From Saprospiraceae bacterium (GTDB lineage: Bacteria; Bacteroidota; Bacteroidia; Chitinophagales; Saprospiraceae), in NCBI GenBank assembly GCA_015494245.1, contig WGBN01000058.1, positions 1 through 5,832 of the forward strand: a stretch of DNA of 5,832 bases, given 5' to 3'. Within the stretch, counting starts at the first letter, position 1, and the number at the start of each line of letters is the position of its first letter. Shown one piece after another: positions 1 to 5,832 of the stretch. The notes beneath the pieces are model-generated. The model had not been told where the DNA came from. It saw only the letters and a list, made by a program, of their open reading frames with translations, and made no database searches. A program made the translations under genes and the position numbers.

Positions 1-852
1 ATGTTGCAATTGCCGATTTTGGTTTCGGCTTTTGTGATGACGGCTGTCCGGATTTTCAGTGTGGTATTCTTTATGATGTTGTTTTTGAGGGTGTGGGATG
101 TGGGCATGTTGTTTTTCGGGCGTTTCATTCAGCGCACAGACAATCGCATGGACGACCAGTTGCTGCCGTTGTTGCGCAAGTTGGGGCAGATTTTGATTGT
201 GGGCGGTGCTGTGATTCAGGTCCTGCGCATCATGGATGTGAATGTAACAGCCATCATTGCCGGCCTTTCCATTGGGGGTTTGGCGCTGGCGCTGGCTGCT
301 CAGGATACGGTCAAGAATTTCATAGGCTCGCTGATGATTTTTGTGGACAGTCCCTTTCAGATAGGTGACTGGATTGACGCGGGCGGTTTTTCGGGTGAGG
401 TACTGGAAGTGGGTTTTCGCAGCACCAGGCTACGGCTCCTGGACACCTCGGTGGTGAGCATTCCCAACGGCAATATGGCCAACATGTCGGTCGTCAACCG
501 GGGTGTGCGCGTCTATCGCCTGATGGATATAAGCCTGGGCATTACCTATGATACGCCCCCTCAAAAAATTGAGGCTTTCATGCAGGCGCTGCGCAAGCTC
601 ATCCTGGAGCATCCCGTTACGAACAAAGAGAACTATTACGTGTACCTCACGGCCCTGGCCGACTCCTCTTTGAACATCCTCTTCCGCGTGCCGCTGCTGG
701 TCTCCGACTATGCTTCGGAGTTGAAGCATAAGGAGGACATTCTGCTCTCCATCCTGCGTCTGGCCGAAGAACTGGGGGTGGATTTTGCCTTTCCTTCTAC
801 TTCTGTCTATCTTTATCCAAAGGAAGGCGATGTAAGTCAGACGAAACCTTAG
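1..852 (+). CDS. MscS-family mechanosensitive ion channel (possibly 5' partial)
   Basis: This is an inner-membrane channel that opens under membrane tension and releases small solutes during hypo-osmotic shock. The 283 visible residues show a hydrophobic segment at about 5-40, a conserved MDDQLLPLLRK linker at 50-60, a second membrane helix at about 61-79, and the pore-lining helix at about 83-115 (AGLSIGGLALALAAQDTVKN, then the DSPFQIGDWI stretch). The MscS beta domain follows at about 125-168, with GFSGEVLEVGFRSTRLR and the hallmark SIPNGNMANMSVVN. The mixed alpha/beta C-terminal domain runs to about 272. All of this matches MscS family order. The first base of the window is the A of an ATG, so I cannot tell whether this is the true start. 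Many relatives carry one or more extra N-terminal helices, so truncation by the window edge is possible. No upstream region is available to judge its promoter. The next gene is convergent, so this one ends its own transcription unit. The family assignment is firm; the exact subfamily is not. Confidence 0.93.
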   Translation: MLQLPILVSAFVMTAVRIFSVVFFMMLFLRVWDVGMLFFGRFIQRTDNRMDDQLLPLLRKLGQILIVGGAVIQVLRIMDVNVTAIIAGLSIGGLALALAAQDTVKNFIGSLMIFVDSPFQIGDWIDAGGFSGEVLEVGFRSTRLRLLDTSVVSIPNGNMANMSVVNRGVRVYRLMDISLGITYDTPPQKIEAFMQALRKLILEHPVTNKENYYVYLTALADSSLNILFRVPLLVSDYASELKHKEDILLSILRLAEELGVDFAFPSTSVYLYPKEGDVSQTKP

Positions 853-853
853 A

Positions 854-868
854 CAGGGGGGAGCCCTG
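854..868 (+). terminator. Weak hairpin just after the channel gene
   Basis: CAGGG and CCCTG form a 5-bp GC-rich stem around a five-base GGGAG loop, two bases after the channel stop codon. The downstream sequence is CTTTCCCGATTT, so the T-tract is broken. The position is right for a terminator, but the structure is short and could be chance. Confidence 0.25.
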
Positions 869-1028
869 CTTTCCCGATTTGGGTATAGGAAAAAATGTTT
901 TGCTCAATGCCCGTTATCTTGATAAGCGCACCCTGGCTTTTTGCAGTCTTATTTTTCAGGTTCCTAAAACTGAATTTAGATGCTACAAACTCGCACAGTC
1001 GAACCCGGAACATTGGAATTATTGAATT

Positions 1029-1057
1029 GATAGGAGTTTTTGAAAAAAACTCCTATC
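1029..1057. repeat. Perfect 13-bp inverted repeat, operator- or hairpin-like
   Basis: GATAGGAGTTTTT (1029-1041) is the exact reverse complement of AAAAACTCCTATC (1045-1057), with GAA between them. The last four bases of the right arm are the first half of the -7-like box at 1054-1061, so the palindrome would cover most of the promoter of the small ORF that follows. This suits a dimeric repressor site. The same bases could fold as an RNA stem-loop and act as a terminator for the channel gene about 175 bases upstream, although the short T-run after it (CTTTACC) is weak. The pairing is seen directly; the role is inferred. Confidence 0.6.
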
Positions 1058-1061
1058 TTTA
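1054..1061 (+). promoter_or_regulatory. Bacteroidota-type -7 element (TATCTTTA)
   Basis: TATCTTTA matches the Bacteroidota -7 consensus TAnnTTTG except for the last base. It lies 28 bases before the ATG at 1090, which would give a leader of roughly 20-25 bases. The nearest upstream TTG (1027-1029) leaves a 24-base spacer, slightly longer than usual, so the -33 element is unconvincing. The same 11 bases CTATCTTTACC recur directly before rlmB on the minus strand, which supports this being a promoter word in this genome. Confidence 0.45.
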
Positions 1062-1089
1062 CCCCATCATAACCCCAAAATGAAACATT

Positions 1090-1182
1090 ATGAAGCCCCA
1101 ATCGGATAAGCTTCCGTTGGATCAGTGGCTGGTTTTGCTGCTTTTCCTCGCTTGTCTTCTTTTCGCGTTTCTTCAGCGTTGA
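1090..1182 (+). CDS. Putative 30-residue single-pass membrane micropeptide
   Basis: This short ORF (ATG at 1090, TGA at 1180-1182) encodes a peptide with a polar, charged N-terminus (MKPQSDKLPLDQ), one continuous hydrophobic run at residues 13-28 (WLVLLLFLACLLFAFL), and a QR end. That is the shape of a small inner-membrane protein with one transmembrane helix. It follows a TATCTTTA promoter-like box and a perfect inverted repeat. No Shine-Dalgarno sequence is seen, which is normal in Bacteroidota. A nine-codon ORF starting at ATG 1080 in another frame (ending TAA at 1107-1109) overlaps its beginning and could be a leader or chance. I do not recognise the peptide and assign no function. The main alternative is that it is not translated, because a 30-codon frame can arise by chance. 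The promoter context and clean hydrophobic profile are the only support. Confidence 0.42.
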   Translation: MKPQSDKLPLDQWLVLLLFLACLLFAFLQR

Positions 1183-1272
1183 GGAGAAGGGAAGCGGAAG
1201 ACATTATCGGTGTACATCTGGTAAGTGTGCGTGAACAGCCGTTTGCGTGCAGAGGGAGGCGGGTTTGTCTCA

Positions 1273-2040
1273 TCAGCTAGTCTGTGTTTGCACAGCCTGT
1301 GGCGTTCTCTGCATCATACTTTCATAGAAACAGATTCCGGCAGCTACGGATACGTTGAAAGAGTTTCCTTTGCCCTTTTGCGGGATGCGGAAGGAGGCCG
1401 TGCAAATGCGCTCTACGGCTTGGCTGATGCCTTTGCCTTCATCTCCGAAGACGAAGGCTGTGGGTTGGTTGAGGTCTGTCTCCCGTAGGGTTTGGGAAGC
1501 GTTTTCACGGGCTGCCAACACCTGTATGCCGCTGTCGAGCAGGTATTGTACGGCTGTGGTAGTGGCCGGTTCGCGGCACACGGGCAGGCGCAGCAGGGCT
1601 CCGGCGGAGGTTTTGATGGCGTCTTCGTGCAGGCGGGCATGGCCTTTTTGCGAAATCACCAACGCGTGTACGCCGCAAAGTTCGGCTGAGCGGGCGATGG
1701 CGCCCATGTTGCGCACATCGGTGATGCCGTCCAGTACAGCCAGCAGGGGGGCTTCGCCCTGTTCGTAAATCTGAGGCAGGACGTCTTCCAACCGATAGAA
1801 GGGAATGGCCGAGAGGGTGAGCACGATGCCCTGATGATTGCCCCGCACCATGCGGTCCAGCTTTTGCTTCGGCACCATTTGAAGGGGAACGCCCCGCTCC
1901 CGACACAGGCGGCGGATGAGCTTCTCAAACGCTCCCCGCGTGCCTTGCAGCAGGAAGACTTTCTCCAACTGCGTTTGTTCTCTCAGCGCTTCTTCTACGG
2001 GATGGCGGCCAAAGATAAGGCCGGCATTTTTTTGTTTCAT
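1273..2040 (-). CDS. rlmB: 23S rRNA (guanosine-2'-O-)-methyltransferase RlmB (SpoU/TrmH family)
   Basis: This cytoplasmic enzyme transfers a methyl group from S-adenosylmethionine to the 2'-oxygen of a guanosine in the peptidyl-transferase region of 23S rRNA (G2251 in E. coli numbering). The 255-residue protein has the SpoU substrate-binding domain at about 6-80 (LIFGRHPVEEAL at 8-19, GNHQGIVL at 67-74) and the trefoil-knot SPOUT methyltransferase domain at about 97-243. All three SpoU motifs are visible: motif 1 with NMGAIARSAELCGV at 111-124 including the key Asn and Arg, motif 2 with FGDEGKGIS at 198-206, and motif 3 with IPQKGKGNSFNVSVAAGI at 219-236. The frame stays open upstream to 2208, but homology begins at MKQKNAGLIFGRHP and the extra residues look non-coding, so I choose the ATG at 2038-2040. 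The length is typical of the family. A TATCTTTA box sits four bases before this ATG, suggesting a leaderless mRNA. The related tRNA Gm18 methyltransferase is less likely given the RlmB-like N-terminal domain. Confidence 0.92.
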   Translation of the reverse strand: MKQKNAGLIFGRHPVEEALREQTQLEKVFLLQGTRGAFEKLIRRLCRERGVPLQMVPKQKLDRMVRGNHQGIVLTLSAIPFYRLEDVLPQIYEQGEAPLLAVLDGITDVRNMGAIARSAELCGVHALVISQKGHARLHEDAIKTSAGALLRLPVCREPATTTAVQYLLDSGIQVLAARENASQTLRETDLNQPTAFVFGDEGKGISQAVERICTASFRIPQKGKGNSFNVSVAAGICFYESMMQRTPQAVQTQTS

Positions 2041-2044
2041 CCGG

Positions 2045-2052
2045 TAAAGATA
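2045..2052 (-). promoter_or_regulatory. -7-like element directly before rlmB
   Basis: Read on the minus strand, the bases are TATCTTTA then CCGG then the rlmB ATG. The box differs from TAnnTTTG only in its last base. A Bacteroidota transcription start normally falls a few bases past the box, which here is at or next to the start codon. No good TTTG is seen at the -33 distance, so the call rests on the -7 box and on the identical word at 1053-1063. Confidence 0.45.
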
Positions 2053-2089
2053 GATTCTTTGGCAGTATATGCGACATTTGAAAGTGTTA

Positions 2090-2123
2090 TTTGCCCTGAA
2101 AATGCCCAATCTGCTTATTTTTG
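2090..2123 (+). promoter_or_regulatory. Full-consensus Bacteroidota promoter for the M36 protease
   Basis: TTTG at 2090-2093 and TATTTTTG at 2116-2123 match the -33 (TTTG) and -7 (TAnnTTTG) elements without a mismatch. The 22-base spacer is within the reported range. Transcription would begin near 2129, leaving a leader of about 80 bases before the ATG at 2211. This supports the downstream start, since an alternative TTG start at 2121 would lie inside the -7 box. The element is in the divergent region shared with rlmB. Confidence 0.6.
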
Positions 2124-2160
2124 GCAGGCAAAACCTATGAGATTTTTCTTTTCGAGCCTG

Positions 2161-2179
2161 CTGCCTGCTGTTCAGGCGG
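2161..2179 (+). other. Small GC-rich stem-loop in the protease leader
   Basis: CTGCCTG and CAGGCGG pair as a 7-bp stem (one G-T wobble) around a CTGTT loop, within the predicted 5' leader of the protease mRNA and about 30 bases before its ATG. It could affect mRNA stability or ribosome access. Its G/C pattern resembles the core of the terminal palindrome (GCCTGCCTGC). It is short enough to be chance. Confidence 0.2.
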
Positions 2180-2210
2180 GGCTTTCGAATCACCATTAAA
2201 CAAACCAAGT

Positions 2211-5200
2211 ATGTGGAAGAACACCCTTTACCTCTTATGCTGCTTTTTTCTAAGCAGTACAGTCCTCTCGGCCCAGTCGCCTGAAGCGCAGGCCAGAAAA
2301 TACCTGATGGAGCATCTCGGCGAAAACTCCCTGCAAAAAAGCGATGTGGAGCAACTGCAAGTACAGGATGTCCATTTCAGCAAGCCTTCGGGCCTGACGT
2401 ATGTCTATTTTGTTCAGACCGTTCACGGCATAGAAGTTGCGGGTGGCCTTTGTCATGTCGTGCTCGATGCCAACGGGAAGGTCTTTCGCCTGAGCAATCA
2501 GCTGGTGCCTGCGGCACAGCAAAAGGCGCTTGTTACGCAGCCCGGCCTGCAGGCAGGTGAGGCCGTAGTCAAAGCCGCTGAGCATCTGCATCTGCCCGCC
2601 GAGGAAGCGGGTTTGCCGAAAGGCTATCCTCAAATCATCGCCAAAAAGGGCGAGCACGAATTTGAGTATGCCCATGCAGCCTGGTCGAAACACCCCATTA
2701 CGGCCCGCCTGGTTTACCTGCCTGTCGAAGAAGGCCAAAGCCTGCAACTCTGCTGGAAAGTGGAGATGGCACCTCCCGGCAGCGACGACCACTGGGTGTT
2801 TTTCGTAGATGCCTCCAGCGGAGATATCCTCGCTCAGCACAATCGCACGGTCTATTGCACCAACCCCGCCAACGTCTTGGCACCGGTTTCTACCTGTGAG
2901 CAGGAGGAAAGCGTGGCGCTGCTGCCGCCCTCGCCTTCTACCGACGGAGCCGTTTACAACGTCTTTGCCCTGCCCGTGGAAAGCCCCTCGCATGGCGATC
3001 GCACGCTGCTGACCGACCCGGCTGATGCGGATGCTTCGCCCTATGGCTGGCACGATACCGACGGCCAGGATGGGGCGGAATACACCTACACGCGGGGCAA
3101 CAATGTGCACGCCTTTTGGGATGGCAATGCTGATGGCAATGCCGACTTTAATACGGACGGAGGCGCCAATCTGCAGTTTGATTTTCCCTACGACCCCAGC
3201 CAGGAGCCTACAGAGTACAAGGATGCCTCCATCACCAATCTCTTCGCTACCATCAATACCTATCACGACATCATGTGGCATTACGGCTTTGATGAGGAGG
3301 GTGGAACTTTCCAGCAAACCAATTACTCCGGCACCGACGGGGACGGCGATGGCGTAATCGCCCGCGGCTCCTACGGCAGCGATGACCCCGAGGGCAACAG
3401 CGCCCTGAACAACGCCAACTTCTCCACGCCGCCCGATGGCAGCAGTGGAGTGATGAACATGTTTCTCTGGAGCAGCGGCAATCGCCTGGTGGAAGTTACC
3501 GAACCCGCCTCCATAGCGGGCTTGTACAGCACAGGCGTGGCGCAATACGGCCCCGACCCCCTGACCGTCAATGTAACGGGCCAGGTGGTGGCTGTGGAAG
3601 ACCCCACTTATGCCCCTTTCATCACCGATGGCTGTGAGACGCCCTTTGTCAATGCCGATGAGTTAGACGGCAAAATTGCACTCATTGACCGCGGCGGCTG
3701 CTACTTTGAACAAAAAACGGCCAATGCCGAAGAGGCCGGCGCCATTGCCGTCATCATCTGCAATTTCGAAGAAGGCACCATAGGCATGGCCGGTGTGCCG
3801 GATATTCCCGACCCCGGCATCCCCACCGTGATGTTAGATGCTCCGGATTGTGCCATCTTGCGCCAGGCACTTGACGACGGCCTCTTTGTAACCATTGGCC
3901 AGCCGACCAATTCCGGACCTGTCTATCTGACTTCCGACTTAGACAATGGCGTCATTGTCCATGAAAACACCCATGGCCTGTCCAACCGCCTGACGGGCGG
4001 TCGCTTCAATACCGATTGCCTTTTCAATGGCGAACAAATGGGCGAGGGCTGGAGCGATTTCTATGCCATAGCGCTGACAGCCCGGCCCGGCGATACGCCC
4101 GAAAAGCGCCGAGGCGTAGGCACTTATGTCATCCGTCAGAATACCGATGGCAAGGGCATACGCGCCTATCCTTATTCTACGGATATGGAGGTGGACCCCC
4201 TGACTTACTCAGACATTGTTGCAGCTTCCGTGCCGCATGGCGTGGGTGCCGTCTGGTGCTCTATGCTTTGGGATTTGTACTGGGCTATGAGCGATGAATA
4301 CGGCTGGGACCCCGACATTTACAACGGCACCGGCGGCAACAACATGGCTATTCAACTGGTTACGGAGGCCATGAAAATGCAAAACTGCAGCCCGGGCTTT
4401 GTAGATGGCCGCGATGCCATCCTTGCAGCTGACTACGCCCTTTACGGGGGCGCCAACCAGTGCCTGATCTGGGAGGTCTTTGCCCGCCGTGGTTTGGGCT
4501 ATTATGCCGATCAGGGCTCGCCCAACGACAACAAAGACGGGGTAGAGGATTTCACCGTCCTGCCCACCTGCATAGCCGAGTTGAAAATCGAGAAGAGCGC
4601 CACCGAGCTTATCCAGGCCGGCGATGAGATCGATTACACCCTGCACATCATCAACCATCGCGATGCCGATCTCACCGGCGTAACGGTTACGGATGTGCTG
4701 GCCGATGGTCTCACTTATGTGGCAGGCTCCGGCTCCATAGAGCCCGTCGTCAATGGCAATACACTGGTCTTTGAAATTGGCGACATGGCTTATCTCGATG
4801 AGGTTACCATCACCTACAAAGCCCTTTCAAGCCCTGATCTGTACTCTTTGCAGCAGTTTTACGACGACTTTGAGGGCAGCACCATAGGTGTGTGGGCCGG
4901 TACGACCATCGGGCAGGAGGCCACCAACCTCTGGAGTATCACCAATACAGATGCACATAGCGGCAGCAAGTCCTTTTTCGTAGAGGACATAGGTTCGGAA
5001 AGCCAGCAGGTTTTGCAGATGTTGCAGGAGCAAACGATTAGCGGCGCCCAGCCCGTCCTCCGCTTTTACCACCGCTATCAGACCGAAGCAGGTCTGGATG
5101 GCGGTTACCTCCAGGTCTCCACCGACTTTGGTGCCACCTGGCAGGCTGTTCCTGCCGATAAGATGTTCAAAAACCCCTATAACGGGCCCATTGCTTACAG

Positions 5201-5756
5201 CACTTTTGTCATTCCCTTCCTCGATGCCTTCTGGGGCGACAGCGAGGGTTGGATACCCACCTATGTGGATATGAGCGAGTATCAGGATCAGGATGTCTTT
5301 CTGCGTTTCGCCTTTGGCACCGATGAAGCACAGGGCGGCCTGGGTTGGTTCGTGGACGATGTGGAGTTCATGGATATGTTCAACTACAACAGCGAAGCCT
5401 GCGTTACTTCCGACCAGGGCGACATGGCCTGTGCCATGGCCCCCGGCAAAGGCACCATCGTGGAGTCACAGTTGGGTACGCCTACAAAGGAGGTCTCGGA
5501 AGAAGCTGCCCAAGTCCGGATTTTCCCGAATCCCGCTACGGACCACCTCAACATCCAGGTGGACATGGCTGAGGCCGGAGACCTGCACTACCGCATCCTG
5601 TCGGTAGATGGAAAATTGATGCTCGAAGGCGATAAGGCGCTGCCGGCAGGGCGTTCTGCATGGTCTTTGCCTTTCGGCAAATGGGAGCGCGGCCTGTACT
5701 TGCTGGAGTTGCAAACAGATACGTGGAGTGTGAGTCGAAAATTGGTTCTTAAGTAA
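2211..5756 (+). CDS. Secreted M36 (fungalysin-type) zinc metallopeptidase with PA domain and T9SS sorting tail
   Basis: This is probably an extracellular or cell-surface zinc endopeptidase that digests proteins for nutrition. The ATG at 2211 opens directly into a signal peptide (about 1-21, core LYLLCCFFLSSTVL, likely cleaved after LSA), so the longer upstream frame is rejected. Domains in order within 1181 residues: fungalysin/thermolysin propeptide (about 40-100) with PepSY-like continuation to about 205; M36 catalytic N-half (about 240-450) with RGNNVHAFWDGNADG and NNANFSTPPDGSSGVMNMFL; inserted PA domain (about 452-565, DGKIALIDRGGCYFEQKTANA); zinc site HENTH at 584-588, followed by GLSNRLTGG and the third ligand Glu612 in GEGWSD; a late catalytic motif HGVGAVWCSMLWDLYWAM at 676-693; and FVDGRDAILAADYAL at 730-744. 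The catalytic domain ends near 785. A DUF11-like repeat (789-872), an immune-inhibitor-A/MAM-like beta-sandwich (about 880-1056, DGGYLQVSTDFGATW and GWFVDDVEF) and a type IX sorting domain (1102-1181, FPNPATDHLNIQV to the terminal KLVLK) follow. All catalytic residues are intact, so activity after propeptide removal is expected. The substrate is unknown. Confidence 0.95.
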   Translation: MWKNTLYLLCCFFLSSTVLSAQSPEAQARKYLMEHLGENSLQKSDVEQLQVQDVHFSKPSGLTYVYFVQTVHGIEVAGGLCHVVLDANGKVFRLSNQLVPAAQQKALVTQPGLQAGEAVVKAAEHLHLPAEEAGLPKGYPQIIAKKGEHEFEYAHAAWSKHPITARLVYLPVEEGQSLQLCWKVEMAPPGSDDHWVFFVDASSGDILAQHNRTVYCTNPANVLAPVSTCEQEESVALLPPSPSTDGAVYNVFALPVESPSHGDRTLLTDPADADASPYGWHDTDGQDGAEYTYTRGNNVHAFWDGNADGNADFNTDGGANLQFDFPYDPSQEPTEYKDASITNLFATINTYHDIMWHYGFDEEGGTFQQTNYSGTDGDGDGVIARGSYGSDDPEGNSALNNANFSTPPDGSSGVMNMFLWSSGNRLVEVTEPASIAGLYSTGVAQYGPDPLTVNVTGQVVAVEDPTYAPFITDGCETPFVNADELDGKIALIDRGGCYFEQKTANAEEAGAIAVIICNFEEGTIGMAGVPDIPDPGIPTVMLDAPDCAILRQALDDGLFVTIGQPTNSGPVYLTSDLDNGVIVHENTHGLSNRLTGGRFNTDCLFNGEQMGEGWSDFYAIALTARPGDTPEKRRGVGTYVIRQNTDGKGIRAYPYSTDMEVDPLTYSDIVAASVPHGVGAVWCSMLWDLYWAMSDEYGWDPDIYNGTGGNNMAIQLVTEAMKMQNCSPGFVDGRDAILAADYALYGGANQCLIWEVFARRGLGYYADQGSPNDNKDGVEDFTVLPTCIAELKIEKSATELIQAGDEIDYTLHIINHRDADLTGVTVTDVLADGLTYVAGSGSIEPVVNGNTLVFEIGDMAYLDEVTITYKALSSPDLYSLQQFYDDFEGSTIGVWAGTTIGQEATNLWSITNTDAHSGSKSFFVEDIGSESQQVLQMLQEQTISGAQPVLRFYHRYQTEAGLDGGYLQVSTDFGATWQAVPADKMFKNPYNGPIAYSTFVIPFLDAFWGDSEGWIPTYVDMSEYQDQDVFLRFAFGTDEAQGGLGWFVDDVEFMDMFNYNSEACVTSDQGDMACAMAPGKGTIVESQLGTPTKEVSEEAAQVRIFPNPATDHLNIQVDMAEAGDLHYRILSVDGKLMLEGDKALPAGRSAWSLPFGKWERGLYLLELQTDTWSVSRKLVLK

Positions 5757-5769
5757 AAGAAGAAAAGAG

Positions 5770-5832
5770 GGCCAATAGTGACATGATAGAGCCTGCCTGC
5801 AGCAGGCAGGCTCTATCATGTCACTATTGGCC
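5770..5832. repeat. Perfect 63-base palindrome, 31-bp arms around one base; terminator-like
   Basis: The left arm starts GGCCAATAGTGACATGATAG at 5770 and continues to 5800. The right arm, 5802-5832, is its exact reverse complement, with only A5801 between them. It begins 13 bases after the protease stop, where a transcription terminator is expected, and the RNA would fold into a very stable stem. No T-tract can be seen on the plus strand because the window ends with the right arm. On the minus strand the hairpin is followed by CTCTTTTCTTCTTTT, so it could terminate a convergent gene lying beyond the window. A dispersed palindromic repeat or an assembly fold-back at a contig end are the alternatives. 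Confidence 0.75.

Larger units (their letters stand above)
853..1272. other. Convergent intergenic region, AT-richer than its flanks
   Basis: This 420-base stretch separates the channel gene from the oppositely oriented rlmB. It holds the weak hairpin at 854-868, a 12-base palindrome TTATCTTGATAA at 914-925, an imperfect 8-bp stem at 955-974 (one mismatch, CCTA loop, then TTTAG), the perfect 13-bp inverted repeat at 1029-1057, a promoter-like box at 1054-1061 and the 30-codon ORF at 1090-1182. I saw no tRNA, rRNA or other known RNA gene. From 1183 to 1272 I see no structure or coding signal, and no clear terminator for rlmB. Confidence 0.7.

Noticed and set aside
914..925. 12-base palindrome TTATCTTGATAA
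   Set aside because: It is a perfect but short AT-rich dyad with a 2-base centre. Such sites are common by chance, and no gene start lies at a suitable distance.
955..974. Imperfect stem TTCAGGTT/AAACTGAA followed by TTTAG as a channel-gene terminator
   Set aside because: It is AT-rich with a mismatch and a poor T-tract, and it starts over 100 bases from the stop codon, so it is too weak to call.
985..1020. tRNA T-loop-like words (GTCGAACCC on plus, GGGTTCGAC on minus)
   Set aside because: The flanking bases do not form the required 5-bp T-stem, and no acceptor stem or anticodon arm can be built on either strand.
895..1083. 62-codon plus-strand ORF with a hydrophobic start (MFCSMPVILISAPWLF)
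   Set aside because: It runs through the perfect inverted repeat and the promoter-like box, its second half looks like random translation, and no promoter or conserved motif supports it. A rare small gene is not excluded.
1088..1273. 61-codon minus-strand ORF overlapping the intergenic region
   Set aside because: It lies antisense to the small membrane ORF, has no recognisable motif, and its lysine/arginine-rich composition is what the reverse complement of that region gives.
2041..2208. N-terminal extension of rlmB up to 2208
   Set aside because: The 56 extra residues are low-quality sequence, would overlap both promoters, and precede the point where RlmB homology begins (MKQKNAGLIFGRHP).
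2121..2210. Upstream TTG start for the M36 protease
   Set aside because: The TTG lies inside the -7 box, and the extension would place 30 residues before a textbook signal peptide. The ATG at 2211 fits better.
2250..3545. Long 431-codon minus-strand ORF opposite the protease
   Set aside because: It is a reverse-strand shadow of a high-GC gene. Its repetitive Val/Ile/Gly/Ala composition mirrors the protease codons, and the sense frame has full domain support.

Overview
The window looks like chromosomal DNA of a Bacteroidota bacterium. The clearest sign is the large secreted protease at 2211-5756, which ends in a type IX secretion (T9SS) type A sorting domain, a system confined to that phylum. 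Promoter-like sequences also fit the Bacteroidota consensus (TTTG about 20 bases upstream of TAnnTTTG), and no gene start has a clear Shine-Dalgarno sequence. The protease architecture would suit the Saprospiria or a similar environmental lineage, but that rank is inference.

Layout: (1) 1-852, plus strand, a small MscS-type mechanosensitive channel whose N-terminus may continue outside the window. (2) 853-1272, an AT-richer intergenic region between convergent genes. It holds a perfect 13-bp inverted repeat that overlaps a promoter-like box, followed by a 30-codon ORF encoding a probable single-pass membrane peptide. (3) 1273-2040, minus strand, rlmB, a SpoU-family 23S rRNA 2'-O-methyltransferase whose -7-like box lies only four bases before its ATG. 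(4) 2041-2210, a divergent promoter region with a full-consensus Bacteroidota promoter firing toward the protease. (5) 2211-5756, plus strand, a 1181-residue M36 (fungalysin-type) metallopeptidase with signal peptide, propeptide, inserted PA domain, DUF11-like repeat, beta-sandwich module and T9SS tail. (6) 5770-5832, a perfect 63-base palindrome that runs exactly to the last base of the window.

The three main genes are transcribed as separate units (convergent, then divergent) and do not look like one pathway: osmotic protection, ribosome modification and extracellular protein degradation. No phage, CRISPR, transposase or defence gene is visible. I found no strong candidate for a wholly new system. 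The least explained items are the operator-like palindrome with its membrane micropeptide and the terminal palindrome, which may be a bidirectional terminator, a dispersed repeat or an assembly fold-back.
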